Origin: Bacteroidota bacterium
Lineage (GTDB): Bacteria > Bacteroidota > Bacteroidia > 2-12-FULL-35-15
Direction of reading: 5' to 3'
DNA: 64,000 nt
Assembly (NCBI GenBank): GCA_947469885.1
Contig: CANIQT010000002.1
Coordinates: 186,001 to 250,000 of the forward strand
Shown: in pieces, positions 9,058-20,261 of the stretch
How the letters are laid out: every line of letters starts with the position of its first letter
Numbering within the stretch: position 1 is the first letter of the stretch
The notes under the pieces: generated by a model
What the model was told of the DNA's origin: nothing
The model's input: the letters and a program-made list of their open reading frames with translations, nothing else
Databases searched by the model: none
Made by a program: the position numbers and the translations under genes

Positions 9058-9735
9058 ATGAAAAAAATAATCTTATTTGCTGTGCTATTAATCTGTTGTT
9101 TTGCATTCACTCCTGCTCCTACTTACCAGATAGCACTGATGAAATATGGTGGTGGTGGCGACTGGTATGCAAACCTCGAAACCTCGTTGCCCAACCTGAT
9201 AAAGTTTTGTAATGATAACTTGAGAACCAATATCAACCCTGAACAAGCTATTGTCGAAGCTGGGAGCCCTGATATTTTTAATTATCCATTGGTGCATATT
9301 ACAGGTCATGGAAATATTTTATTTAATTCTCATGAAACAGAGAACCTGCGAAATTACTTGATTGGTGGTGGTTTCCTTGAAATTTCAGACAACTATGGTA
9401 TTGATAAATTTATTCGACCTCAAATGAAAAGGGTATTTCCCGAACTTGATTTTATAGAACTTCCTTTTTCTCATCCGATATATCATCAGAAATATGATTT
9501 CGCAAATGGATTACCGAAAGTGCATGAGCACGATGGAACCACAGCACAGGGGTTTGGCCTAATTTATCAAGGAAGGTTAATTTGCTTTTATGACTACGAA
9601 TGCGACCTTGGTGATGGATGGGAAAGCTACGAAGTGCACAAAGACTCGCCGGATACCCATCAAAAAGCATTAAAAATGGGAGCCAATATTATTCAGTACG
9701 TTCTTATGGGTGGAGAAAATAGTGTAAAGAATTAA
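9058..9735 (+). CDS. DUF4159 domain protein, exported
   Basis: 225 residues with a signal peptide (MKKIILFAVLLICCFAFTPAP). The rest matches the DUF4159 pattern: IALMKYGGGGDWYANL near residue 25, PLVHITGHGNILF near 78, LRNYLIGGGFLEISDNYG near 105, and a late GLIYQGRLICFYDYECDLGDGW. DUF4159 proteins resemble glutamine-amidotransferase/flavodoxin-like folds and often occur with AAA+ ATPase and DUF58 genes, which are not present here; the function is unknown. Its stop overlaps the 3' end of convergent lon by 4 bases and no terminator lies between. Confidence 0.82.
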   Translation: MKKIILFAVLLICCFAFTPAPTYQIALMKYGGGGDWYANLETSLPNLIKFCNDNLRTNINPEQAIVEAGSPDIFNYPLVHITGHGNILFNSHETENLRNYLIGGGFLEISDNYGIDKFIRPQMKRVFPELDFIELPFSHPIYHQKYDFANGLPKVHEHDGTTAQGFGLIYQGRLICFYDYECDLGDGWESYEVHKDSPDTHQKALKMGANIIQYVLMGGENSVKN

Positions 9736-12212
9736 CCTACTATCTTCTCTTCTCTAGTAGTCATATCAATAGGATGCGAAACCTTTTCCTTTAGCAAAGC
9801 CAGTTTCACCACATCAATCATTAGTTCCACATAATGAAATTTTAAATCTTTGATGTAATCTTTTTTGATGTCTTCAATATCTTTTTTATTATCAACACAC
9901 AAAATTATTTCCTTAATACCGGCACGCTTTGCAGCTAATATTTTTTCTTTAATACCACCAACAGCAAGCACCCTACCACGAAGGGTAATTTCTCCGGTCA
10001 TTGCTAAATGTGGCTTTACTTTTCGCTGTGTAAATGCAGATGCAATGGCAGTAAGCATTGTAATACCTGCAGAAGGACCATCCTTAGGAGTAGCACCTTC
10101 CGGAACATGTATGTGAACATTCCATTTGCCGAACACCTCCGGTTTTAAACCAATAATTGCACTATGGGATTTTAAATATTCTAAAGCAATGATTGCAGAT
10201 TCTTTCATCACCTCTCCTAAATTACCTGTTAATGTTAGCTTTCCGGTTCCTCTTGTAATACTTGTTTCAACAAACAATATATCACCACCTACGGAAGTCC
10301 ATGCTAAACCTGTAACCACACCTGCTACATCATTTCCTTGATAGCGGTCTTTGGCATGTGCAGGACCAAGAATTTTTACTAAGTCTTTAATCTCAACTTT
10401 AATATTATACTTTTGCTCCATAGCAATTGATTTAGCAGCATTACGCACCACCTTGGCAATTACCTTTTCCAAACCTCTCACGCCACTTTCGCGTGTGTAA
10501 TTTTCGATGATGTATTCGATACTGCTTTTGTCTAGCGCAATATTTTCTTTCTTCATCCCCTGTTCTTCCAATTGTTTCGGGATTAAATGGCGTTTGGCTA
10601 TTTCCAATTTTTCTTCAATGGTATATCCAGTAATTTCAATCATCTCCATTCTGTCGCGCAATGCAGGCTGTATGTTACTTATATTATTGGCCGTAGCAAT
10701 AAACATCACATTTGACAAATCGTAATCCATCTCCACATAATTATCATAGAAGGTATTGTTTTGTTCCGGGTCAAGCACCTCTAAAAGTGCTGAAGACGGA
10801 TCACCATGATAATCATTTCCCACTTTATCAATCTCATCTAAAATAAAAACAGGATTAGAAGAACCTGCTTTTTTAATGCTTTGTAAAATTCGTCCAGGCA
10901 TAGCACCAATATACGTTTTTCGGTGACCGCGAATTTCTGCTTCATCTTTTAATCCACCCAAACTCATACGAATGTATTTACGGTTTAAGCTTTCAGCAAT
11001 ACTTTTTCCTAAAGAAGTTTTACCAACTCCCGGAGGACCGTATAGACAAAGAATAGGGGATTTCATATTTCCCTTCAACTTCAATACAGCCAAATGTTCA
11101 AGAATGCGCTCCTTCACTTTCTCCATTCCAAAATGATCTTTGTTTAGTACTTTATCCGCTCGTTTCAAATCAAAATTATCTTGTGTCATTTCACCCCAAG
11201 GCAAATCCAGTAATACTTCCAGATAATTTGTTTGAATGGAATATTCCATTGCATTCGGATTCATACGTTCCAATTTACCTAATTGTTTGTTCACCACATC
11301 TCCCACTTCTTTCTTCCATTTCTTGTTTTTTGCCTTTTCTTTCATCTCCTGAACATCCTGTGTCGGGCTGTTTTCTCCCAATTCCTCCTGGATAGTTTTC
11401 ATTTGTTGATGCAAAAAATAATCTCGCTGCTGTTTGTCTAAGTCCACTTTTACTTTCGATTGAATTTGGTTTTTCAATTCAAGCATTTGCAATTCTTTTG
11501 TAAGGTTGGCAAGGACCAATGTGGCACGCTCTTTCAAATCAACAACTTCCAACATCTTTTGCTTTTCAGCAACAGGTGCGTTCATGTTTGAAGAAATAAA
11601 ATTAACAAGAAAACTAGGGCTTTCAATATTCTTCAATGCAAAGCCGGCTTCGCTTGGTATCTGAGGACTATGTTTCACAATCTGCAATGCCAAATCTTTT
11701 AAGGAAGATACCAATGCAGCAAATTCCTTATCTTCTTTATCAGGACGAGATTCGGAAATAGCATTAATACTTGCTTTCAAATAAGGTTCAGTTTGTTTTA
11801 CTTCCTTTAATTCAAATCTTTTTTTTCCCTGAATAATCACAGTGGTGTTACCATCAGGCATACGTAGCATCTTTATAATTTGAGCCACCGTACCCATTCT
11901 ATTGACATCTTCAACAGTAGGGTCTTCCACTGAATCATTTTTCTGAGAAACAACACCTATTATTTTATCTCCTTTATAAGCATCTTTAACAAGTTTTATA
12001 GATTTATCTCTGCCAACTGTAATGGGAATAACAACCCCTGGAAACAAAACAGTATTCCGTAACGGTAAAATTGACAGTTCATCAGGCACCTTCTCATTAT
12101 TCATCTGGTCCTCATCTTCCGTAGAAAGCAAAGGGATAAACTCATTATCATCATCCATAGCACCATCACTAAGCAAAGGCATTATGTTATTCAAATCAAA
12201 ATTATCATTCAT
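9732..12212 (-). CDS. lon: ATP-dependent protease Lon
   Basis: 826 residues, the usual length for LonA. An acidic N-terminal extension (1-45) precedes the LON substrate-binding domain (45-245, starting [16 protein letters not shown]). The AAA+ module has Walker A GPPGVGKT at 392-399 and Walker B FILDE at 456-460. The C-terminal peptidase domain has catalytic Ser in DGPSAG and catalytic Lys in [10 protein letters not shown]. It degrades misfolded and regulatory proteins in the cytoplasm. The gene stands alone, with a candidate sigma-54-like element and a TGCCAA/TTGGCA inverted repeat in its upstream region, which may reflect stress control. Confidence 0.98.
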   Translation of the reverse strand: MNDNFDLNNIMPLLSDGAMDDDNEFIPLLSTEDEDQMNNEKVPDELSILPLRNTVLFPGVVIPITVGRDKSIKLVKDAYKGDKIIGVVSQKNDSVEDPTVEDVNRMGTVAQIIKMLRMPDGNTTVIIQGKKRFELKEVKQTEPYLKASINAISESRPDKEDKEFAALVSSLKDLALQIVKHSPQIPSEAGFALKNIESPSFLVNFISSNMNAPVAEKQKMLEVVDLKERATLVLANLTKELQMLELKNQIQSKVKVDLDKQQRDYFLHQQMKTIQEELGENSPTQDVQEMKEKAKNKKWKKEVGDVVNKQLGKLERMNPNAMEYSIQTNYLEVLLDLPWGEMTQDNFDLKRADKVLNKDHFGMEKVKERILEHLAVLKLKGNMKSPILCLYGPPGVGKTSLGKSIAESLNRKYIRMSLGGLKDEAEIRGHRKTYIGAMPGRILQSIKKAGSSNPVFILDEIDKVGNDYHGDPSSALLEVLDPEQNNTFYDNYVEMDYDLSNVMFIATANNISNIQPALRDRMEMIEITGYTIEEKLEIAKRHLIPKQLEEQGMKKENIALDKSSIEYIIENYTRESGVRGLEKVIAKVVRNAAKSIAMEQKYNIKVEIKDLVKILGPAHAKDRYQGNDVAGVVTGLAWTSVGGDILFVETSITRGTGKLTLTGNLGEVMKESAIIALEYLKSHSAIIGLKPEVFGKWNVHIHVPEGATPKDGPSAGITMLTAIASAFTQRKVKPHLAMTGEITLRGRVLAVGGIKEKILAAKRAGIKEIILCVDNKKDIEDIKKDYIKDLKFHYVELMIDVVKLALLKEKVSHPIDMTTREEKIVG

Positions 12213-12255
12213 GGTTATAGTAAGTTTTAATGTTTAAAATAATGAGCCAGCAGTT

Positions 12256-12297
12256 TTCAATCATTATGCCAACACAACCAGATGGGACATATTGGCA
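12256..12297 (-). promoter_or_regulatory. Candidate lon control region (sigma-54-like box and inverted repeat)
   Basis: Reading the minus strand, TTGGCATAATGATTGAA (12272-12256) resembles the -24/-12 pattern TGGCAyr-N4-TTGCw with one departure at the -12 GC. The same TTGGCA pairs with TGCCAA 25 bases away (12292-12297), forming an inverted repeat. The start codon of lon is about 45 bases further on. The resemblance is partial, and no experimental knowledge for this organism is available. Confidence 0.35.
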
Positions 12298-12534
12298 CTA
12301 CTTGTTTTTTTGTTTGGAATGTGGTTTTAATAAAAAATAAATATTTACTATAATGATGACCACATTGGTAAAAATAATAGGAATTGAATTATTTAAAAGA
12401 ATCCCATAAAAAACAAATAACCCACAACCTATACAGTTTATAATTCTCAGTGTTTTAATGTCGTGCATGAGGAACGAAATTAAAACAACCAAAGATGCGG
12501 AATAACCAATAATATCAGTAAACGAAAAGCTCAC
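12298..12534 (-). CDS. Small YgjV-like membrane protein
   Basis: 78 residues containing three hydrophobic helices (about 8-24, 30-48, 50-68) and a basic tail. The pattern DIIGYSASLVVLISFLMHDIKTLRIINCIGC with a 'GxxxYGxxxxN' turn is seen in small proteins of the YgjV/SemiSWEET-like group. The exact function is not known. It abuts the stop of the GlmU-like gene with no spacer and is the last gene of a four-gene operon transcribed from ligA. Confidence 0.7.
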   Translation of the reverse strand: MSFSFTDIIGYSASLVVLISFLMHDIKTLRIINCIGCGLFVFYGILLNNSIPIIFTNVVIIIVNIYFLLKPHSKQKNK

Positions 12535-13719
12535 CTATTTTCTATACTTTTCTGTTAATTCAAAAATGTGTGATAAAATTTTCTGTTCTGTTTCATTAAA
12601 AATCATCCCTCTTCGTTCGAAAACACGTGATGCTACTTCAAAAGCATCCTTTGTTTTATAAGTAGTAAAACCAGCAGCTCCACCCCACGAAAAATCAGGA
12701 ATGAAATTTCGGGGAAACCCCGCCCCAAAAATATTGGCATTTACCCCTACCACAGTTCCTGTATTAAACATTGTGTTGATTCCGCATTTACTATGGTCAG
12801 CCATAATCAAACCACAAAAAGTTAAACCAGTGAGCCCAAATTTTTCTTTTTCATAATTCCATAGTTTCACTTCTGCATAATTATTTTTTAAATTAGAATT
12901 ATTGCTATCCGCTCCAATGTTGCACCACTCACCAATAACTGAGTTTCCTAAAAAGCCATCATGAGCTTTATTGGAATAACCAAAAATAACTGAGTTATTC
13001 ACCTCCCCTCCTACTTTGCTTTCTGGTCCTATGGTAGTTGGACCGTAAATTTTAGCCCCTAACTTCAAAACTGAATGCTCGCATAATGCAAATGGTCCAC
13101 GAACTATTGAGCCCTCCATTATTTCAGCATCTTTGCCAATATAGATAGGACCTGCACTGGCATTCAATATTGCACATTCTACCTTTACTCCCTCTTCCAC
13201 AAAAATATTTTCCACACCAATTATTTTATTAGTAGCACTTAAAGCCAATGATTTTCTACCAAAGGTGATTAAATCAAAATCTGACTTAATTGCTTCTCCA
13301 TTTTTAGAAAATATGTCCCAACTGTTATTTATTTGCAAAGCTTTTGCATGTGATTCAATTTTTTTGAAATCTTCAATTGAATTATAATCAAAATCTTTAT
13401 TACTGCCCGAATTAGCTGCAATCACAACATTCATAGCCAACAATGCCTGACTGGGTTTCAATGACTTAATTTCCTCCAATAACAATGTATTTGGACAAAA
13501 CGAACCATTAATCCAAATGTTGTCTGTATCGATTGCAAAATCAAGAGGAAATTTTTCAGAAAGATATTCTTCTGTTTTAGAAGATGTTTTTGCTTTTAAC
13601 ATTCGCTCCCATTTTTCACGGATGGTTAAAATGCCTACACGTACATCAGCTACAGGACGAGTGAACGTTAGTGGTAACAGATTAATTCGGGAAGTATCGT
13701 CAAATAAAATAAAATTCAT
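12535..13719 (-). CDS. GlmU-like putative sugar nucleotidyltransferase/acyltransferase
   Basis: 394 residues. The start MNFILFDDTSRINLLPLTFTRPVADVRVGILTIREKW is characteristic of the Bacteroidota GlmU-family proteins that differ from classical GlmU. The C-terminal half is a left-handed beta-helix of hexapeptide repeats (GPIYIGKDAEIMEGSIVRGP, VGGEVNNSVIFG, HDGFLGNSVIGEWCNIGAD). The canonical GlmU nucleotidyl motif LAAGxGTRM is absent, so substrate and activity should not be assumed. It is probably involved in activated amino-sugar supply for the cell envelope. It directly abuts its neighbours in the operon. Confidence 0.8.
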   Translation of the reverse strand: MNFILFDDTSRINLLPLTFTRPVADVRVGILTIREKWERMLKAKTSSKTEEYLSEKFPLDFAIDTDNIWINGSFCPNTLLLEEIKSLKPSQALLAMNVVIAANSGSNKDFDYNSIEDFKKIESHAKALQINNSWDIFSKNGEAIKSDFDLITFGRKSLALSATNKIIGVENIFVEEGVKVECAILNASAGPIYIGKDAEIMEGSIVRGPFALCEHSVLKLGAKIYGPTTIGPESKVGGEVNNSVIFGYSNKAHDGFLGNSVIGEWCNIGADSNNSNLKNNYAEVKLWNYEKEKFGLTGLTFCGLIMADHSKCGINTMFNTGTVVGVNANIFGAGFPRNFIPDFSWGGAAGFTTYKTKDAFEVASRVFERRGMIFNETEQKILSHIFELTEKYRK

Positions 13720-16361
<2,642 letters not shown>

Positions 16362-16385
16362 TTATCAAATCAACACATTATCAAA

Positions 16386-17183
16386 TTATTTCTGCTCTCC
16401 TGTACTATTGTCTTTAAAATCTTCATTCAAAATAAAATAAAAAGGCATGGTCATTTCAACTCTTGCCCATTTATCTTTCACCTTGCCGGGATACCACTTT
16501 ATCATTTCCAAAATACGAATGGCTTCCTGGTCGCAGCCTCCACCAACCGATTTAGCAACTCCAATATTGGTAACCAATCCTGTTGGTTCCACCACAAAAC
16601 GCAATGTTACTGTTCCCTGTATATTTGCCAACTGTGCCTGTCGTGGATATTCCAGATTGGCTTTTATAAAATCCTGCAAGGCATAATTTCCTTTTGGATA
16701 CATGGGCGATTGATCAGGATACATATAAATTTTTATGGTGCTATCTACCTTAGCAGTGGGCAGATATTCATACCTTTTAAATCCTCTCTCTTTGCATATC
16801 TTAGCATATTTATCAGGATTAAAATCAAACGATGCATTGCAATAAGTAGTAACAAACTGCCCTCCTTTCATGGCCGGTACCCATTGAAATAAATTAAATA
16901 AACGCTGGGCTTCAGCATCCAATGATGGTGTCTGATGCTGGGTAATTTTTACTTCTGCTATCGAACTGTCTTTCTTTACTAAAAACTCGAATGTAACTTT
17001 TCCTCCTATTTTGTCTTTCAATTCCATTTCGGGATACATTACCTCCTGCTCAAAAACTCTCTTAAACTCTAACTTTCCTCCCACATTAGACGGAAGAACA
17101 TCTACATTGAAACCTACTTGCGCAAAAATGCTGCCCGAAATAAGAGCAAAAAACATAAAAGCAAAAACATATTTTCTTTTCAT
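16386..17183 (-). CDS. Periplasmic protein with two TonB C-terminal domains
   Basis: 265 residues. A signal peptide (1-21) replaces the usual TonB membrane anchor. Two copies of the TonB C-terminal fold follow: about 40-130 (YPEMELKDKIGGKVTFEFLVKKDSSIAEVKI) and about 165-255 (YPRQAQLANIQGTVTLRFVVEPTGLVTNI, then GGGCDQEAIRILEMIKWYPGK). Lack of a proline-rich linker and anchor makes a classical energy-transducing role doubtful; binding of TonB boxes or other periplasmic partners is more likely. It lies between ligA and prmC on the same strand but with separate spacing. Confidence 0.85.
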   Translation of the reverse strand: MKRKYVFAFMFFALISGSIFAQVGFNVDVLPSNVGGKLEFKRVFEQEVMYPEMELKDKIGGKVTFEFLVKKDSSIAEVKITQHQTPSLDAEAQRLFNLFQWVPAMKGGQFVTTYCNASFDFNPDKYAKICKERGFKRYEYLPTAKVDSTIKIYMYPDQSPMYPKGNYALQDFIKANLEYPRQAQLANIQGTVTLRFVVEPTGLVTNIGVAKSVGGGCDQEAIRILEMIKWYPGKVKDKWARVEMTMPFYFILNEDFKDNSTGEQK

Positions 17184-17195
17184 AATATAAACTGC

Positions 17196-18080
17196 TTAAA
17201 TCTCACCTCGCAAGATACGACTTTTATCATTTAAGTCTTTTTTCAACAAAACATTTTTAAATCCTTTTTGTTCCATCATCTGTTTGGTTTCTTCTCCATA
17301 AGCCTGATTTATTTCAAAATACAATCTTCCGTTTGGCTTTAAATGTTGCAGGGCAAAATTAGTAATTGCTTCATAAAACAAAAGCGGATTGTTGTTTTCC
17401 ACAAATAATGCCAAATGTGGTTCATAATCCAAAACGTTTTTCTGCATTTGTTCCTTTTCTGAAATACAAATGTAAGGGGGGTTGCTTACAATATAGTTGT
17501 TAGTTGTTAGTTGATAGTTGTTAGACAAGTTGAGTATGTTATCCTGAATAAAATTTATTTCCACATTATTTAGTTTTGCATTTTGTTTTGCAACCTTCAA
17601 TGCTTCTTCCGAAATATCAATTGCTGTAACATTGGCAGAAGGAAAATTTTTTTTCAAAGCTATTGCAATACATCCGCTACCCGTTCCAATATCAAGAATA
17701 TTAATTGGTTGTTTCTGAAATCTGAAATCTGAAATTTGAAATTCATTAATTATCATCTCAACCAACTCTTCTGTTTCAGGTCTTGGAATCAGTACATTTT
17801 TGTTGACAATAAACTTCATTCCATAAAAATCGGCTTTGCCCAAAATATACTGAATGGGTTTATGTTGCTTCAATTCTTTTACTGCAAAACTAAATTTCAA
17901 TAATTCCGATTCGCTTACGGTTTCGTTTTTCTCCAACGTTAGTTCACTTCGTTTTATGTTCACAAAGTCTTCGAAACACCACCACATTATAGTTTCCAGC
18001 TCACCGGATTCATAACTATTTTTCAGTTCATCTTTGAAATAACGAACAATATCAGCAATCTTGTTAGAAGCAATTTTCAT
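17196..18080 (-). CDS. prmC: Peptide-chain-release-factor N5-glutamine methyltransferase PrmC
   Basis: 294 residues from the ATG at 18078-18080; a longer frame would start inside the divergent ribD gene. Motifs: PIQYILGKADFYG, LIPRPETEELVEMI, the SAM-binding loop ILDIGTGSGCIAIAL, and the catalytic NPPY. It methylates the GGQ glutamine of release factors. Two stretches look like short dispersed repeats absorbed into the frame: ISDFRF (from 'gaaatctgaaatctg' DNA, 17715-17743) and NNYQLTTNNY (from 'agttgttagttgatag' DNA, 17493-17525), the second just before NPPY. Confidence 0.95.
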   Translation of the reverse strand: MKIASNKIADIVRYFKDELKNSYESGELETIMWWCFEDFVNIKRSELTLEKNETVSESELLKFSFAVKELKQHKPIQYILGKADFYGMKFIVNKNVLIPRPETEELVEMIINEFQISDFRFQKQPINILDIGTGSGCIAIALKKNFPSANVTAIDISEEALKVAKQNAKLNNVEINFIQDNILNLSNNYQLTTNNYIVSNPPYICISEKEQMQKNVLDYEPHLALFVENNNPLLFYEAITNFALQHLKPNGRLYFEINQAYGEETKQMMEQKGFKNVLLKKDLNDKSRILRGEI

Positions 18081-18124
18081 CGGGCAACAAAAGTAAGAAT
18101 AGTTAACTTTGCATCTTCTAAAAA

Positions 18125-19177
18125 ATGAATAATCAGGAAGTGTATATGAAACGTGCCCTTGAACTGGCACAAAAAGGTTTTGGAAGTGTGGCTCCTAATC
18201 CAATGGTGGGGTGTGTTATAGTGGTTGATGATAAAATAATAGCAGAAGGATATCACCGGCAATACGGACAACCACATGCCGAAGTAAATGCAATAAATGC
18301 TGTTACCGATAAAGAAATCTTAAAACAATCTACTCTTTATGTAACGCTTGAACCCTGCTCCCACTTTGGCAAAACTCCGCCCTGTGCCGATTTGATTATT
18401 GAACATAAAATTCCAACTGTGGTTATTGGTAGTTTAGACCCTAATGTACTTGTTTCGGGTAAGGGAATTGAAAAACTGGTGAATGCCGGAATCAATGTAA
18501 AATCGGGCATTATGGAAGAGGAATGTAAAAAACTAAACAAACGTTTTTTTACGTTTCACAAAAAAAAAAGACCTTACATTATATTGAAATGGGCTCAAAC
18601 CAAAGATGGTTTTATTGACCAGGAACGAACAGAAGACAGCACCCAAAAAGCGTTGCAGATAAGTAATAAGGATTCAAAAAAATTACTACATAAATGGAGA
18701 AGTGAAGAGCAGGCAATAATGGTGGGGACTAACACAGCCCTGCTTGATAATCCTCAACTAACAGTAAGAGAAGTGGAAGGCAACAACCCCTTGCGCGTTA
18801 CTATTGACAAATGGTTACGGATTCCTAAAACGTTTCACTTGTTTGATAAAACCACCCCTACCCTTGTTTTTACCGCCATTAACGAACCATCAGTAACCAA
18901 TCTTGAGTTTATTAAAATTGATTTTGAACTACCTGTTATTCCGCAAATGATGGCTGAACTGCACAAAAGAAATATTACTTCGTTATTGGTGGAAGGTGGC
19001 GAGCAATTGCTGAACAGCTTTATTGACAGTGGTTACTGGGACGAGGCAAGGGTTTTTGTTTCGGAACAACTAATTAATAAAGGCGTGAAAGCACCTATTT
19101 TAAAGACACTTCCTCTCAAAACAGAAAACAACAGCGGAGATAAATTGTTGTTTTACGTGAATAACCATTCTGATTAA
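18125..19177 (+). CDS. ribD: Riboflavin biosynthesis protein RibD, deaminase/reductase
   Basis: 350 residues, full length for the bifunctional enzyme. The N-terminal deaminase has the zinc-binding HAEVNAI and PCSHFGKTPPCADLI motifs; residues 1-145 cover that domain. The reductase domain follows from about 148 (RPYIILKWAQTKDGFI), with LLVEGGEQLLNSF near residue 285. It carries out the second and third steps of riboflavin synthesis from GTP. The gene is divergent from prmC with 44 bases between the starts, so the two share a short control region. Confidence 0.97.
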   Translation: MNNQEVYMKRALELAQKGFGSVAPNPMVGCVIVVDDKIIAEGYHRQYGQPHAEVNAINAVTDKEILKQSTLYVTLEPCSHFGKTPPCADLIIEHKIPTVVIGSLDPNVLVSGKGIEKLVNAGINVKSGIMEEECKKLNKRFFTFHKKKRPYIILKWAQTKDGFIDQERTEDSTQKALQISNKDSKKLLHKWRSEEQAIMVGTNTALLDNPQLTVREVEGNNPLRVTIDKWLRIPKTFHLFDKTTPTLVFTAINEPSVTNLEFIKIDFELPVIPQMMAELHKRNITSLLVEGGEQLLNSFIDSGYWDEARVFVSEQLINKGVKAPILKTLPLKTENNSGDKLLFYVNNHSD

Positions 19178-19204
19178 TAGTTTCAATACTATTTATAAAA
19201 TAAA

Positions 19205-19262
19205 AATTACTTTTTGTCATCCTGAGTCCAGCCTGTACTTAGCCAGTCGAAGTAAAGGATGT
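19205..19262. repeat. Dispersed REP-like repeat ('tcatcctgag...cgaag' type)
   Basis: The sequence reads gtcatcctgag, a 19-base insert, gtcgaag, then aaaggatg, so catcct and aggatg form the outer arms. It resembles the dispersed GTCATCCTGAG...GTCGAAGGATG repeat known from many bacterial genomes, interrupted here. It sits in the 98-base gap between convergent genes and may aid termination. Confidence 0.5.
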
Positions 19263-19275
19263 TATTTGTAACCTT

Positions 19276-20250
19276 TTACTGTTTTACAATTTTCTTTCTC
19301 GCAGTCCCCTTTTCACTTTGTGCTTCGACAAAGTAAACACTTTTAGGCAGGCTACTTATATCTATTTCTGTTTTTATATCTTTTATTTCTTTTTGATAAA
19401 CTACTTCGCCTAACATATTTAATATTACAAAATGACCTTCAACTAATGAATGTTTAACGTCTACTGTTATTACATTTGTAGCAGGATTTGGATAAACTTT
19501 CATTTCTTCTTTTCCCATTGATAATTCATGTAATACCCCCACTTCGGTACAATCTTCAATACTTACATCATCAACATAAATATACGCCTGCCCCCAATAA
19601 GGGCTAAGTGATGGTGTTGTATCTGTGGCTGCATCAGGATAAAAATTGCCTATAATAATATATTGCTCTCCGCCATTTGCAATATATTGCCCTGAAACCA
19701 CCGTCCAGTTAGTTGTATCACTTACAATACCTGTATAATTTATTTGAGGGGTTAATGAAAAAAGATTATTATTACCTAAAGCGGTTTGTGTTGTGGAGAA
19801 ATACATTCCAATATTATTTGTTCCCAGAGCATAAATATTGGAAACGTTTACATAAAAATTTACACAGTATTTACGTTGAGGTTTTAATATACTATCTAAT
19901 CTTGTTTGGATATATTCTTTTGAACTAGAGAAGCCATGTTCGTAATAAACCCCGCCCACATAACCATTTCCGGAATGTGGATATTGATAACCTGCTACAT
20001 TATTAGGAACTCCACACTGTGGGTGCGTAGAGCATGAATTATATACATCAGAAGTCCCATTGTTTGGAGTATTCCAGTATAATACAACTCCAAGATTAAC
20101 ACCACCTCCACAAACAGTAGAATTAAAATCGCAAGTATCAAGCAATTCAAAACTCGGATTAGGTACAATGTTTACTTGGGCAAGTGCCCCTCTCCAACTC
20201 TCCCCGAAGGGGAGAGAGATAAAAATAAGAATTATAATTTTTTTCAACAC
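19276..20250 (-). CDS. Secreted T9SS cargo protein
   Basis: 324 residues. The signal peptide (about 1-24) is interrupted by LPFGESWRGA, encoded by a CTCTCCCC-type palindromic repeat at 20198-20216. The mature part starts NIVPNPSFELLDTCDF, a pattern of exported proteins with a carbohydrate-binding-like beta-sandwich; YVDDVSIEDC near residue 225 ends that domain. Residues 245-324 form a T9SS type A sorting domain (KVYPNPATNVITVDV, LNMLGEVVYQKEI, SVYFVEAQ, KKIVKQ). The ligand is unknown. It lies 12 bases downstream of the 2441-aa gene on the same strand, so co-transcription is plausible. Confidence 0.85.
   Translation of the reverse strand: MLKKIIILIFISLPFGESWRGALAQVNIVPNPSFELLDTCDFNSTVCGGGVNLGVVLYWNTPNNGTSDVYNSCSTHPQCGVPNNVAGYQYPHSGNGYVGGVYYEHGFSSSKEYIQTRLDSILKPQRKYCVNFYVNVSNIYALGTNNIGMYFSTTQTALGNNNLFSLTPQINYTGIVSDTTNWTVVSGQYIANGGEQYIIIGNFYPDAATDTTPSLSPYWGQAYIYVDDVSIEDCTEVGVLHELSMGKEEMKVYPNPATNVITVDVKHSLVEGHFVILNMLGEVVYQKEIKDIKTEIDISSLPKSVYFVEAQSEKGTARKKIVKQ
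20198..20216. repeat. REP-like palindrome inside a signal-peptide coding region
   Basis: CTCTCCCC-GAA-GGGGAGAG is a perfect 8-bp inverted repeat. Related palindromes occur at 35065-35085 and 35155-35174. Here it is translated as part of residues 13-22 of the overlapping secreted protein. Confidence 0.75.
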
Positions 20251-20261
20251 TACAAAATTAG

